From Ricinus communis (taxonomy: Eukaryota; Streptophyta; Magnoliopsida; Malpighiales; Euphorbiaceae), in contig NC_063260.1 in the NCBI RefSeq assembly GCF_019578655.1, positions 20,332,723-20,396,722 of the forward strand: a stretch of 64,000 nt of DNA. Direction: 5' to 3'. How positions within the stretch are numbered: position 1 is the first letter of the stretch; every line of letters starts with the position of its first letter. Both the position numbers and the translations under genes were made by a program. The notes beneath the pieces are model-generated. The model was not told the DNA's origin, made no database searches, and saw only the letters and a program-made list of their open reading frames with translations. Below, piece after piece: positions 1 through 14,100 of the stretch.

Positions 1-300
1 TGACTAGTGATTGCGATCTTGGGTACTACAGATTTTGAAGTGCTTAACGTTTGCAGTTCACCGACATACACATACATTAAGTCATTCTTTGATGATAATA
101 CAGCTATTTAGACAGTTTAGGTTGCTCATCTACTATTTCTTGAATGAGCTGTCACTTTTTGTAAATTGAAAATTCTAGTGCTGCCTCCTTCTCCTTCATA
201 ACTGTACGATTAGTTAGATGATCCATTTACTCATGTTTTTAATTATATATTTATAACTTTCTTTGCTTTGTCTTATCATAATCGTTGCTGTTTTATACAG

Positions 301-3300
301 GTTGCTGCATCAACCAACAAGGAGGTGGATGCCCATATCCCTAATTACCCAAGTTTACCCCCGCAACTTATATGTCAGCTTCACAATGTGACCATGCATG
401 TAAGATAAAATGTGCTTAGCTTGAGGGTTCCTTGTTCTGTATTTCCCACTGGCACTGCCTCAAAGGCTAAGAAAATTTCTCTGTTTCAGGCAGATGTTGA
501 GACAGATGAAGTGTATGCACAGATGACCTTGCAACCATTAAGTCCTGTATGCCATAGCGTCTTTAATTATGGGGTTTTAACTTTTTTCTTTTTGGTTGAC
601 ATTAATTTTAATACATGGTTGAAATGACCTTCTACAGCAAGAGCAAAAGGATGCATACCTTCCAGCAGAATTGGGCACTCCCAACAAACAGCCAACAAAC
701 TACTTCTGTAAAACTCTGACGGCTAGTGATACAAGTACTCATGGTGGATTTTCAGTCCCTCGCCGGGCAGCTGAGAAAGTGTTTCCTCCCTTGGTAAAGC
801 TTCTATTTTGGTGCGAAACAAGCCCATTAGTTCAACTTTACTACGGTCGAAATCTGAAATTTTACATGGATCTTTCACTTGCAGGACTTCTCCCAGCAAC
901 CTCCAGCTCAAGAGTTGATTGCTAGGGATCTGCATGATAATGAATGGAAATTCAGGCACATCTTTCGTGGTGAGTTGTTTTTTTTTTTTTGTAAAAGAAA
1001 GCTAGTGTTGTTCTCTATTTAAGCAACCAAACAAACTTGACCTTAAAGCTGGCTGGACTCATACTTTAGCAATGAGGTATCTATGTCTTTTGGTTGTTTG
1101 AAATGAATGATTAATATGCTATGTGCTAAGCATTTCAATATTTATCTCGTAGTTGATGCTCAGAATGATGACAGCACTCTATGTAAGATTGGCTGTGTTT
1201 TTCTTTCTTCAAGAAGTTACTACTTGCTCTCTTGTATGATTAATTTAATCGCTTGTTTTACAAGTTGGCTTGCTTCTGTGCAAAACTTGGATATTAAAAG
1301 TTAAATCTTTTGAAATTAAGTTGATGTTGGTATTGGTAAAGTTGAGTTTTTTGTGACTGTTATAAATCCACCTCCTGCAGTTCCTTGTTGGATTTTGCAG
1401 CTTGTTTTGGATTGCAGCTTTTAAATTTCATGCATAGTGGAATGTTATTCTGAGCTTATTTTAATTTTGAAAACAGGAAAGCACTTTCTATGCGTAACAG
1501 TATTTGACAGTTCTTAACTTTCTTCTTTCAGGGCAGCCCAAAAGGCACCTCCTTACAACAGGGTGGAGTGTGTTTGTAAGTGCTAAAAGACTTGTTGCTG
1601 GGGATTCGGTCCTTTTTATCTGGTAGGCTGTTGGCCAATTCCCTTCTTTTGATTTTTCTTGTCATTTCTTATCTCTTAATCTTAAATGGTGCATGCGAGG
1701 TACTGTTTCTTATGAGCCTCTTTCGATTTAAGTATTACACCTGAAACTCATCTAAACTGGTGACCCAAGCCGAGTAACTCATCTGTGCTCTTGGATACTT
1801 GGAGATAAATATGGCATTAGGGTCAGTTAAAGAGCTTCATGTGCTTGGTGTCTTGTAAATTTGAGATTGCAACATTCTGGACCAATCTGCCAAAATATTC
1901 TCTCCGTTATATGTTTAACTTCTGTGTGCATGAGATATGGATGCTTATTTAGACCCTATTCCTTTTTTTCCTATTTTCTCTAACATCTTGCCTCTTTGTA
2001 TCTATGAACATGAAATTATGGTGTCTTGTTGAATACCTTTGTCAGGAATGAAAAGAATCAATTGTTGCTTGGTATACGGCGTGCCAATCGTCCTCAAACT
2101 GTGATGCCTTCATCGGTCTTATCAAGTGACAGCATGCACTTAGGGCTTCTTGCTGCTGCAGCTCATGCAGCTGCAACAAATAGCCGTTTCACCATATTTT
2201 ACAATCCGAGGTGCTATTCTTAGTATGTTTGCAGAATTTAAAATTTCATTGATATGATCATACTCTTTTAACATGTTATCATTTCCTATTTAGGGCTAGC
2301 CCCTCAGAGTTTGTAATACCACTGGCAAAGTATGTTAAAGCGGTCTATCATACCCGGGTTTCTGTGGGCATGCGCTTTAGGATGCTGTTTGAAACAGAAG
2401 AGTCAAGTGTTCGTCGGTAGGAACCTGTATTGTTATATTTATTATATTTGTAGTTACTGCAGAACTTGTTTTTGGGTATTCACTTCCTTGCCATTTGTTT
2501 TATCTTTTATTTTTGTCAAGCCTATCGAAGATGAGCTTCATTATTGTCTGCACTGATGGAAAATTCATAACATACAAACAGATGTTAAAAATTAAAACAT
2601 TGTTGATTTTGGCTGAATTCAACAGGCTTGAAGTTGGATTACTCTGTGCACACGTGCACCCACACGTGTCTTTATGTGTAACACATTTTTTTACTTATAG
2701 CCATTTTTATGCTTCTATCTAGTACTCTTTTGGCTCATCTGACTTGTTTTCTTCTTTTTTTATTGCTTAATCTACTATTTTTGTTGTGATGGATCTCTTA
2801 TTGAGAAAATTATGCATCGACTTGATGTGCACATCTGACAATTGTTTATTATCCAGCTACATGGGCACAATAACTGGCATAAGTGACTTAGATCCTGTTA
2901 GGTGGCCAAATTCACATTGGCGCTCGGTCAAGGTATGCTAGGAACAGTAGACAATGTTGTTTATTGTTCAATATGTTGTTGCTTGGTAAAATGTTATTTT
3001 TGTCAAATGTTCTGCAAATGTTGCACTCAATACATCATCTAAGTCTACCTGATATTGATAGAGCAACTAAATGCAGGTTGGCTGGGATGAATCCACAGCT
3101 GGAGAAAGACAACCAAGAGTTTCCCTATGGGAAATTGAGCCGCTAACAACATTCCCAATGTATCCATCTCCATTTCCTCTGAGGCTTAAACGACCTTGGC
3201 CCCCTGGACTACCCTCATTTCATGGTAAGCTTTGAGTGTTTCGATGAGATACAAAATCTTCTAAATTTTGTTTTATGCTCTGGATTTTTCGTTTCCTAAT

Positions 3301-5305
3301 CCCTACTTGGCACAGTTTGAGAGTATGCTTATATTGTTATGATGGCATTTGAAGTCTTTTTCGCTTTGGGGAAAAATAGCTATCTTTTTTTTCCTTACAT
3401 TTCTTGTTTATAAATCTTATGGTTGTAGGCATCAAGGATGATGATCTGGGAATGAATTCTCCCCTTATGTGGCTGAGAGGAGATGCAGATCGTGGAATTC
3501 AATCTATGAATTTTCAGGGGCTAGGAGTTACTCCATGGATGCAGCCAAGGGTTGATGCTTCCATGCTTGGTTTGCAAACTGATATGTACCAAGCTATGGC
3601 TGCTGCTGCACTTCAGGAGATGAGGGCTATAGATCCTTCTAAATCACCAACTACGTCCCTTTTGCAATTCCAGCAACATGCAAATCTCCCAAGCAGGACT
3701 GCTGCTTTAATGCAACCCCAGATGTTACAGCAGTCCCATTCTCAACAGGCCTTTCTACATCAAGGTATTCAAGAAAATCACCATCAGTCTCAGACTCAGG
3801 CTCAAACACAATCACACCTTATTCAGCAACAATTGCAGCAGCAGCACTCACTTAATAGTCAGCAGCAGCAGCAGCACTCACTTAATAGTCAGCAGCAGCA
3901 GCAGCAGCAGCAGCAACATTCACTGCCACAACAACAGCAACTGGTTGAGCAGCAACAGATTCCGAATGTTGCCTCGGCCATATCTCAATTTGCTTCAGCC
4001 TCTCAATCCCAGTCACCCCCTCTGCAAGCCATTTCTTCCCTGTGCCAGCAGCAGAGTTTTTCTGACTCAAATGGGAACCCTGTGACAAGCTCTGTTGTTT
4101 CACCCTTGCACAGTCTCATGGGTTCATTTTCTCAGGATGAATCGTCTCATATGATCAACCTGCCTAGAACCAATCCCTTGATGACTTCTTCTGGCTGGCC
4201 GTCTAAGCGAGCTGCTGTTGAACCGCTTATTTCTTCACAGTGTGTTCTGCCCCAAGTAGAACAGTTGGGGCATCCTCAGGAAAACATCTCTCCAAGTTCT
4301 GTTTCATTACCGCCCTTCCCGGGCAGGGAGTGTTCGATAGACCAAGAAGGTGGTGCTGATCCGCAAAGCCATCTTCTGTTTGGTGTCAATATAGAGCACT
4401 CATCTCTCCTACTGCAGAATGGAATGTCAAATCTTAGGGGGGTTGGCAGTGATAGTGATTCCACAACCATACCCTTCTCTTCTAATAATTACATGAGTAC
4501 TTCAGGCACTGATTTTTCTCTTAATCCAACAATGACACCTTCAAGTTGCATTGATGAATCAGGTTTCCTGCAGTCCCCAGAAAATGTGGGCCAAGTAAAC
4601 CCACCAACTAGAACCTTTGTTAAGGTTAGTTTCCTCTGGGCTTGCTGTCTGATGCCTTGTGAAAATTACTTTTCATTTTTATTTGGTACTGATATTTTAA
4701 TGATCGACAGGTTTACAAGTCAGGGTCCTTCGGTAGGTCGCTGGATATTACCAAATTCAGCAGCTACAATGAACTGCGAAGTGAGCTTGCTCGCATGTTT
4801 GGCCTTGAAGGTCAGCTGGAGGACCCTCTGAGATCAGGCTGGCAGCTTGTATTTGTTGACCGGGAGAATGATGTTCTTCTCCTTGGTGATGACCCCTGGC
4901 CGTGAGTTCTTAGCTTCATTCTGGGCTATTATTTGTGTTTTCCCGTTAAATGTTCATCATCATTATTTTTCTGGAAGACCGTTAATTGTGCTTAAACTGA
5001 TCACTACGTTGTCATGAAACTATCTTGAAAATTAAAGTTATCTCTATATTTGTTCTGCGTCATTCTCTGTTTGTGCTTCTGATATATTTCATGCTTCTTG
5101 AATCAGGGAGTTTGTGAACAGTGTGTGGTGCATCAAAATACTTTCACCGCAGGAAGTGCAGCAGATGGGCAAACGTGGCCTTGAGCTTCTGAACTCAGTT
5201 CCAATTCAGAGGCTTTCCAATGGCAGTTGTGATGACTACGCAAGCAGGCAAGACTCGAGAAACTTGAGCACTGGTATTACTTCTGTGGGGTCTTTGGACT
5301 ACTGA
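301..5305 (+). CDS. ARF6: Auxin response factor, ARF6 type (5' end outside the window)
   Basis: Transcription factor that binds auxin response elements in the nucleus and activates auxin genes unless held by Aux/IAA partners. Exons read: 301-399, 490-546, 638-793, 885-969, 1532-1622, 2046-2210, 2294-2416, 2857-2932, 3077-3224, 3429-4624, 4711-4901, 5107-5305. They total 2586 nt, which is 861 codons plus the stop, and stay in frame across all 11 introns; each intron is GT..AG. Domains in order: B3 DNA-binding domain ([16 protein letters not shown] through LLLGIRR), the ARF dimerisation/ancillary region (exons 6-9), a Gln-rich activation region (exon 10) that marks the activator class, and a C-terminal PB1 domain with the [12 protein letters not shown] lysine face and the [14 protein letters not shown] acidic face. 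About 70-80 N-terminal residues must lie on exons before base 1; bases 1-300 are intron. ARF8 is the nearest alternative. The long Gln-rich middle and the gene neighbours favour ARF6. No frame breaks were seen. Confidence 0.95.
3824..3958 (+). repeat. CAG/CAA repeat coding polyglutamine in ARF6 exon 10
   Basis: Runs of CAG with a few CAA code for glutamine tracts. Inside lies a 30-bp unit (coding [10 protein letters not shown]) repeated twice in tandem, followed by a longer CAG run at about 3891-3915. Such tracts vary in length between alleles. They form part of the Gln-rich activation region of class A ARFs. The complementary strand reads as an open frame only because CTG repeats lack stops. 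Confidence 0.9.
4830..4850 (+). promoter_or_regulatory. miR167 target site in the ARF6 mRNA
   Basis: The 21 bases here include the core GATCAGGCTGGCAGCTT, which pairs with miR167 apart from a central mismatch and the ends. They encode the RSGWQLV stretch of the PB1 domain in exon 11. ARF6 and ARF8 of land plants are known miR167 targets at this position, so this gene is probably kept in check by miR167-guided cleavage. The pairing was judged against the miR167 sequence from memory. Confidence 0.88.
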
Positions 5306-8300
5306 ACAATTTTAACCAGTTAAGATATCATTCTCTTTTGTAATATTAGATTTCTCTTCGTGGCCTTACAGAGGTGGAAAGTACTGCCTAATCCTAGGTC
5401 CTTAAAGTTTATATATAAGTATTACTGTAATTAGAAGATGCTGTTCCCTGTTTCTATGCTATTTAATACATACAATGCATATTTAGTAGGAATACGGTCT
5501 CTAGCTGTTGGTTTTTGTTATTTTGCAATCAATTTTATGATGAGATATTGTAGAATGAACATGATGCTCCTGTGTCTTTTTGTGACCTTTTTGGTTGATG
5601 TGACAAGTTATGGGGTTAGATAACTAATACAAGTTGTAGATTCCAGTTGCCATGTGATGGGTTGTATTAATAGTTTAAGTATTGAAGACAACTTGCTGTG
5701 CTTGCATTAAATGCTAAAATGGCTGGAGTTGTTAGGCTCCTGTTTCTGCAGAGTAGCGTAGGCCTCACTTGTGCTTTTATTCTTCCATCTTATAGTTTCT
5801 ATCTGGATTGGATGCCTTGTATGTTATGTATAGGTTGGTATCAGGTCTGGCTGAAGTTTTTGACTCGCTAGCTGTTTTTTTGATGTCAAGGTTCACGCAA
5901 ACTCCCCTTTAGGTCGCCCTTGCTAAATGGCTTGAAATGCCTAAAGAACTGACATTTGGTATAAAAGTATTATGCTGTAATCTTTCTTATTCTCACTGAC
6001 AGTCTCTCCCTGCGCTTGTGCACGTGGAGGTGTATCTATTCCTATAATTAACTTGTGAGAGACAAGTTCAACGGTTCATTCAACTTTGAGGTGGAACGGA
6101 AACACAACACTGAATAGTTGTGTAAATAAAAATCGCGATAAAACATAAAGATACTCGAGTGGACATGGTGAAATCTTTTTTTACGCCCCCAAATGGTTGG
6201 GATTGATGTTATGGGGTAGGTAAACTGGGTTAGTAGCAAAGCTGTACATATTTGAAAATCTTACTCTCTACCTGTGAGAAATGGAATGAGCATTTTAAGT
6301 TTGAAGCTAGGAACGTTGGTGCATTATTATTGAAAAGGAAGAACAAGCAGTAGACATAAACCTTCCCTTTGGGTACAATTGAATAATCTTACATGTATAT
6401 ATATCATAGGATGTCCGTATGTGCTCTGCCCTATCCCTTAAAATAGTGGGACAGCGGCTGTCGGTAGATTATGTGTGTCTGTGCGTGCATGCTTCTCTGT
6501 GCAGTCTTATTGCTTAAAATCTTATCAATTTCTTCTTTGATACTTGCAAGGATGATTTTGAACCAGTGAAAGGGAAAAGGAAAGATTGATGAAGTTCAGC
6601 TGTCCTTTTTTTTTCTCCTAAATATTTTTTCTTACATGTGGGAGTGGGACCGAGTGGTGGGAATGAACCAAATGCAAGAGAAAGAAATTGAAAGGGGTTT
6701 GTATGTGCATGGTTGTGCTGTGGGGCAGTGAAGTGGTAGATAGAACCTTTTTTCTCAAGGGATGGAATGGTGACAAGGTAGAGCACTATCCGCAATAATA
6801 CCAACTCCAGTGAAATGTAGGGCTGCCTATGCAACAACCCCTTTAGAAGGACCTTTTTATGTTGGTTTGAGTGGGAGGTGAGGAGGGCACCCTTTCTTTC
6901 TTTCTTTCCTTTTTTCCTTTTATTTTTTTTGGTTGTTTTTGCCCCACTTCTTAGTCTGTCGCTTTTACTATCGAAGCTATTTTTCTTTATTTAACCATAT
7001 TCCCTGTCAAGCACAAAATGATGAAAATAAGAAGTTCTATCTCTTTTTAACATATTTGAAAATGTGTTTTAGCATGTGGCCACTTTATGTGTGGGCTGAC
7101 TAAATAAAAATCTGGAAAAAAATGTGGTTGAATCCATTTTTTCTCTGATTTTGATTTTGGAATGACAACCCTAAAGATACTTTTATAGATCACATTCCCA
7201 TTTTCAACACATTAAACTTTTTAATTTGAATAAGAACTACTCCACATTTGATTTCCATATGTTAATTGTGGTATATTTTTGCTACGACTTGTGATACAAT
7301 AACCACTATTGTAAATCAAGACAATCTTATTAGTGTATGAGCGTCCATAAAATTGTTCCCAAAACTATTAACAGATTACTGACATTTTTAATTCCATGCA
7401 CAAAATCTTATCGCAATAAAACAAAGACCACCGTATTTAAATGCGTATACAATTGGATCATTATTACACAGTTTGAACTTAAAATAAACATATCAACGAA
7501 TAGTATTTTGTTTCCACAACTATTTGAGAATTGAGTACTAAAATAGTACAAAGTAAGAGCACCAAATAAGGTCTTAAAAGGATTAAAAACAATTGAAATC
7601 CAATTTCAATTGGGGCAATTCTAACACAGAAAATTAATAACTTTTTTTTAAGAAAAAAAAGATTTACTTATATATATGGAGGAATAGAGAGTTATCTAGT
7701 ATTGATTAAGATATTGAGAACAGAGAACTAATAGATTCATGAGACTTAAAGTGGGTCGGTAAGCATGAGTTGATATCGAGTTAGTTGGAGGCAAGTGATT
7801 GAGCTGTCAGAAAAGGAAAGAAAATAAGAAAAGAAAAATATTGGTCAAGCTGAAGTTCTGATAAATTAAAACACCGCATTATTTATTAGTTATTATATTT
7901 ATATCAATTAATTTTTTTAATAATATAAGATTAATAATAATAATAATAAATAAATTAATATAATATTTATAATTATATATATTAATATATAATTTAATTT
8001 ATCTCTTGATAATGTAGTAGATCGAGTTTAATTAAAAAAAATTTAAAATTTATTAAGTGCACATTATATATGGAAATTCTTTTAAGGACAAAAAATCATT
8101 TTTTGCTGCAACGTAGCATAATGTAAGACTACCACGTCTGGACAGTTGGAAATTTTCTATTACGTAACGGCAAAAAATTAATCGTCTATTAGGAAAAAGA
8201 TAAAAGAATATAATCTATTTAATTAAGACCAAATTGATTCTGTCTTGATTCTTTGTGGGACAAGTTCTAAAGGAGTAGTAATATTAAAATTAATATTTTT

Positions 8301-9110
8301 TAATCCAAGTGACGACAGTAACCAAGAATTAACTTCTACAGTTAGATCTCAAAATTTCCACAATTGCAGTTGTTTGGAATATAAGGGCCGTCAGCAATGA
8401 CCCCATGCGTAGACGTCTCGACGATCTTGCTCAGATCGGCCTTTAGTCTTTAGTTGTCATCTTGAAACCAATGGTTAGAAGGTCTAACTATGTATCAAAA
8501 TGGAAGTGAAAATTGAATAAAAAATATATATTAATGCCGTCTAAAAAAATTTAAAGAGTTTCTCGTATAAATTGAACCGTTAGAAATTCTTCATATTCTT
8601 GTATTGTGATCTAATCTTTTTCTTTATCTATGCCATGATAATATAAAAAACCATATATATCTACGAATATCCATATCCTACATCATTAAATAAATTATAT
8701 TTGATTAAGATGAAATTTAGTAAAAATTCTCTTCCTTGCCAAGGTCCAATAGAATAAACCGTCATTCCCTATCGTATTAGTGCTAACAGCCAAAAAGCTG
8801 AGTGGAAGATTAAAAATTTGTTTAGGAGTCGTTTTGGTTTAAGTGTGAAGATGGTATCCTTGAAATCACTACATTATGAAAACAGATTTCTGCACCATAA
8901 GATTAAGATATGTAGCGAATTGGGGATTGGACTGCAACTTCGTTCCTATTAAAGTGCGTGCCATCATAATTGAGCACCAAGCCCTCTCTTGTCCTCGGTC
9001 CTTATTCCTATTTCCTACTAAAAGAGTCATAATAAGATGTATCCAACTGGGCCCAGTTTCTGGTGTTGGCCCTATTAACGAGCGTGCTGCAATTCGTTAG
9101 TGTTTTCCAG
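5306..9110. other. ARF6 3' untranslated region, then intergenic DNA
   Basis: The first few hundred bases should hold the ARF6 3' UTR; no single polyadenylation site could be chosen. The rest has no supported gene. Visible are a CTTT tract (about 6893-6925) and very AT-rich DNA at 7860-8060 with AAT runs. Short open frames here carry no domain and no codon pattern that I recognise. Confidence 0.6.
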
Positions 9111-9534
9111 TAGGTATGGCAGTCGAGCTAGTATTTTTGGATACCGGATTCAATCAAATTATATTGCAACATATTTAAATAGTGACAAAGGAATTTAAAA
9201 TATAAGTTTATTATCTGTGTCGAGTTTGGATTCGACAGTACGGATATATGCTTTCCCAACCCATTTATATACACGGATACAGATACAAGGTACCCAAACC
9301 CGCTATCCGCTATTCATTTATTTAAATGGGTATCTTATAGGATATCCGTGGGTGCTCTATTCTATTAGACTCATAAGAATTTTTTTTTATCATTTTGTTC
9401 TCCGTGTGTATTGAATCTTAGATCTTATAACAAAAACAAAATCATTTTATAATTAAGCCATTTAATTTTTTCCGAAAAGATACACATTATATATATATAC
9501 AATACGTATATATGTACATATATATAATACATAT

Positions 9535-9576
<42 letters not shown>

Positions 9577-10763
9577 TCTTTTATTAATCTCTTTTAGTAA
9601 AATCAACACTACGTCATCAATCAATATAACTGAGAACAATGTATACATAGAGTACTGTTATACTAAGATATAAAAGAACATTAGACTAAATCACGTTAAA
9701 AATTATTATAATGCTCGACCTAACATATTAACGTTATTAACTTATGATTATGTAGTGCTAGTATGAAATTGATCATGTTTATTAAAAAATCTTGACCAAT
9801 TTATGTTTTTTAAATAATTAATATGATATTAAATAATTTTATACCATATTGTTATATAGTATAATTTAAATTTTAACCTGAAATTTTAAATTTTAACCTT
9901 AAGCTTTTAATTTTAATTTTAACCATATTACAACAATAGGACAGTTACTAGTAAATATGACAAGTGTATTGATATATAACCTTTATTAAAATTGAATGTT
10001 AAGTGTATTGATATTTGCTAAATGTTAAGTGTATTGAATCCCAAAGTGTTGGAAATAAATTAGTAATTTTGTAATGTTAAGTGTATTAATGTTTGCTAAA
10101 TATATGGGATATATTTAAATCTAATTTGTTGATTGTAATTTTATTTTATTTAGATTGTAACATGTCAAATACAAAAAATACTTTTAAATGTATAAATAGT
10201 TAGTATACATTTTCAAGCTTTCGAAAGTATTCAAATGCTCCAATTACACCTAGTATCAAATTGTACTTTGAATATAGAGTTGCACAAATTGTAATAAATA
10301 TTGCATTTATTTAGTTTTTATTATTTATAAAATTGTTTTAGATTTTATTAAATTTATGCTTGGTCTTATTAATATATCAAACATTTGATGTTGAATATTT
10401 AGACTTGATTAGTTTATATTTTATAATTTTTATTTTTTTTATTGATTCAAATTATTGTAAACGGATTTTATAAACGGGTACTCATTTAATTATTTAAATA
10501 TCTATATAAACGGATTTTAACGGATATTGATACCCGCTACCCATTTAAATACCCATAAAATTTATTTAATAATCATTTAATCTAAATAAATTTTAATCGG
10601 ATTCAGGTAGTTTGCGATTAATCCTATTAGGATTTGGAAATAATTCAAGTGACAAAAATAACTTTTTAAACGGATTTGGAATGAGTTCGAATAATTATAG
10701 TTTAAACGGATTTGAGTTCGGATAGCATTAAACAGACGAATATCCTATCCATTACCATCCCTA
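9111..10763. mobile_element. Decayed hAT-like DNA transposon, no transposase left
   Basis: The left end begins TAGGTATGGCAGT and the right end, read on the other strand, begins TAGGGATGGTAAT, which resembles hAT terminal repeats. The outer flanks read TTTCCAG on the left and TTTCCAC on the right, compatible with a worn 8-bp target duplication. Both ends are rich in subterminal motifs of the ACCCG, CCCATTTAAAT and ACGGAT type (9285-9355 and 10475-10745), as hAT elements often are. No transposase frame remains between the ends, so this is either a non-autonomous copy or an internally deleted relic. Family assignment rests on the ends alone. Confidence 0.6.
9533..9577. repeat. (CA)n/(TA)n microsatellite
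   Basis: A run of CA dinucleotides passes directly into a run of TA dinucleotides. It lies inside the hAT-like element and is a likely length-variable marker. Confidence 0.9.
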
Positions 10764-11141
10764 TTTCCACGTCCTATGTCAAAGTACATTCTCTATACTC
10801 TAATCCCTTAGCCAATCCAGTTTGCACATACAATGTTGCGTAACAGAAGATCTCATCTTGGGAGTTTTTTAAGCAGTTGGTTCTTTGCATTGGTTCGTTT
10901 ATCAACCGGAATGTTTTTGAGGATCATATTCCGATGCATGTGTGAATGAAGTTAATCTGCTCACTACAAAAGCGGGAACCCCTTTTAATAAACTTCACTT
11001 GCAAATTCGGGTACTCCATTAGATACAAAGGAACAAACACTCAAGCTGAATTTTGAAAGAAGAAACGAAGTACAAGACTAGCCACTTTGAGTATGAGCAA
11101 CTTCCTTCCACTTGAATATTTGATAATTATGAAAAAAAATA

Positions 11142-14100
11142 TTATGATAACCAGCCACAACAGATGTAATGGGATGATGGCATCCGTCCTGTTTGTCGGA
11201 TATACTCTGCTTGAGCTGCAGTTCTTTCTGCATCTCTATTTTTTCTGGCTTCTGCTGTAGCTCGTTTTTCTTCTGATTTTTGCCTCGCCATAGCAATCTT
11301 CTTTACCATCTTTGCTTGAGCCTGGGCTCGCATTTGTTCGACTCTGGCCTGAGAAAAGAGAGAGAGAGATGTAATTTGTAGTGATATTAGCTTTCTACAG
11401 AGTCTTGGCAATTTCTTCAGCATTACTTTTATGACGCTCTACCCCGTTATCATTATGATGCCTGGTTTTGAACTAATGAGTAGCTGGGCACTGTCCAGCT
11501 CTCTTCAAATTTTCAACTGATAAAATTATGGAATAGGTAATACTTATTCTATTAGACGAGAATGCAATTGTAACTTTTATTGCTCCAAAAATGTTGGCAA
11601 TCAATTCGACATTTACATACCTCTATTCTCCTCATCTCTGCTTCTAGTTTAGCTTTCTGCTGACTTTCCCAAGCTTGAATTTTGATTTCTTCACGTTTAT
11701 ATCTGAGTTTCAGACATGCTTTTTGTCAGAAAAAACATACAGAAAAATGTAAACTTCATCATGTGCTACTTATATTGTGAGAATACTAATCCAACTACTA
11801 TTGGGCTTATGGAAAATAACCTTGCTGTATGTTTAGATTTTTCAGCTTCTTCCCATGCAGCTGCACGTTTTTCAAATTCAATCCGCTCAAGCTCTTCTGC
11901 ATCGACTGACGATGTATTCTTGTCCTGATCTTCTTTACTTGCCCAAGCAGCAATATTCATCTTGCCAAGCTGGACACCTAGGGCTACGATCTCTCTTCTA
12001 GTCTTTAGTTTGAATTCTTGCTCAGTCAACTCCTTTTTGCCATTTTCACAAGTACTTTCTGCATCCTCATCAGTGCCATGCTCCATAGGTGTTGGTGCCG
12101 GAGCCCCTCTTCGAGGAGTAGATGGGATTGAAGAAGTTGGGCTGCGGAGATCGTGAGGAGTTGTTGAACCCACTGGTGTACCAGTCCTTGAAGGCTCTTG
12201 ACTTGCAATTGGCGTCATTTCAGTTCCCATGTCTCTCATGCAGACGGATCTTATGACAGGAAGAACTGCAAAATATATCAACATCATCATCTCCATTCCA
12301 TTAGGCAGGGAACAACAACGCGGTTCATAATAAATATTTGACATCATCATTCCAACATGCCTAGAATTATACCGTATTAAAAGATGGTCAAATGAGAGAA
12401 TCTCAATGTGCCAAGGCTTTTTCCGACACCTATGAATTTCATTTCAAAATCCTTTTGGTATATTCCTATATCAATAGGTTGATTGTTTCCCCTCCAAGTG
12501 CATAAAGTAAGATAATCATGCAGAATCAATTAACAAACCACCTAGACTCTAAAATGTTTGGTTCAGAGGTATATACTAATATATGCCTATTAGGTGCTGA
12601 AATAGACATTGTTGTGTTTCCATGCCAATTATATTGGCCTTTCTAATAGCACAATGACAATGAATGGGCAAAAAAAAGTCAAGAATGGGAACAAAGTGTT
12701 TTTTGTTGATTATTTTGTTAAAGGGGGCCAAATGTCAGAACAAACCAGTACTAAATGTCAGGATGCATCAGTGCAAAGTTGGTTTTCCCAAATTTAGTTC
12801 TTAGAGAAGAAATGCATGTCCGTACAAAAAGGTATTTCATTATAAAAGAACTTTGATATTTATCAGTTAATATTAGCACTTATTTATCTCAGATTAAGTC
12901 AGACGCAGTTCTTAACTTAAACATCAGCTAAATCACAAATAAGCACACTTTACCTGCTGTGTCTTCTACTGAACTTCTAGTAATAGCTAGTTCTCTTTGA
13001 TCCACTTCTCTTAAATCCTTACTTTGAGTGCACTGATCAATGAGAACATTCCCCCCATATGCTTGACCAGAAACGGAGGGAGTTCCAGGGGAAATAAAAG
13101 AGAACTTTTCTAATGCCATTTGCGAAGCAGGCTGACAGAAATCTACACGTTTAGTGTCTACGACTCTGCTAAGTGATAGCTTAAGATCATGATTAACTGA
13201 TTCTGGGGCAACCCTAACCATATTTGTTCCTGGCATCCGATTAGCTTGATTGTATACAGCATTCTTCTTTGAAAAATTCGGGCGCATATTTTGCCTATTC
13301 ATTATCCATTTCTCTGCATCATTCCACTTAGATGGCATAGGCCTTGAAAATGATCTTGTAAATTGATTATGTGCTGCTCGCTCCTTGTGGAACTCAAAGC
13401 TAGATGAGCTAGCATTACTATCGTAATCAAGATTGTCATCTTCTAGTGATCTCATTGGGTGAACTGCACTTGAATTAGCACTTTCACCCTTTGTGAATTG
13501 CTGCATTTTAAAGCGACCCATGTTGCCATTTTCCTTTGACAATGTATCCTTCAGCTGGGAAGATGTCTGGTCAACTTGGCTGGGGTCAACCACTGCACCA
13601 TCCGGCACACTCAGATCTAAGCTGGGAGCTGCGACTGGGTATAACAGTTTGTTATAAATACTCAAAGTTCATTTAAGAGCATGCATCAATTAGAGCAAAA
13701 GCAATCCAATATCTAACTAAAGACTTAAAAGAACAGAGGGGAAAAAATATAAATAAATTGAATTAAGTTATTACCTATCCATTATATGCAAATTATATGA
13801 CATCAATTTGGAGATGAAGACTAGTAATACCAACCTTCCTCATCATTGGAGGCTAATAAGCTATTCTTGACAAATTCAGTATCCTCAAGCCTTGAAGGTG
13901 ATGTTCTGGAAGAATTACAGTTTGATCCATCCTTCTTTCTATTATGGTGAGGTCCCAAAAGCTTCATCCTCAGCTTAGTTGGGGATATCATACCAGTCTG
14001 CAATTGATAAATCAAAACTTAAGTAATAGGCTTTTCTACAATCGTTTCTTTTGCAAAATCATAGAAGACTATTCTCAAATTCAGCTAACTAGCATTAACT

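Noticed and set aside
412..925. Short + strand open frames between ARF6 exons
   Set aside because: They are runs through exon and intron; the spliced ARF6 frame explains the coding parts.
3882..4103. Open frame on the - strand opposite the CAG repeat
   Set aside because: It is the complement of the polyglutamine codons, which cannot contain stops; no domain.
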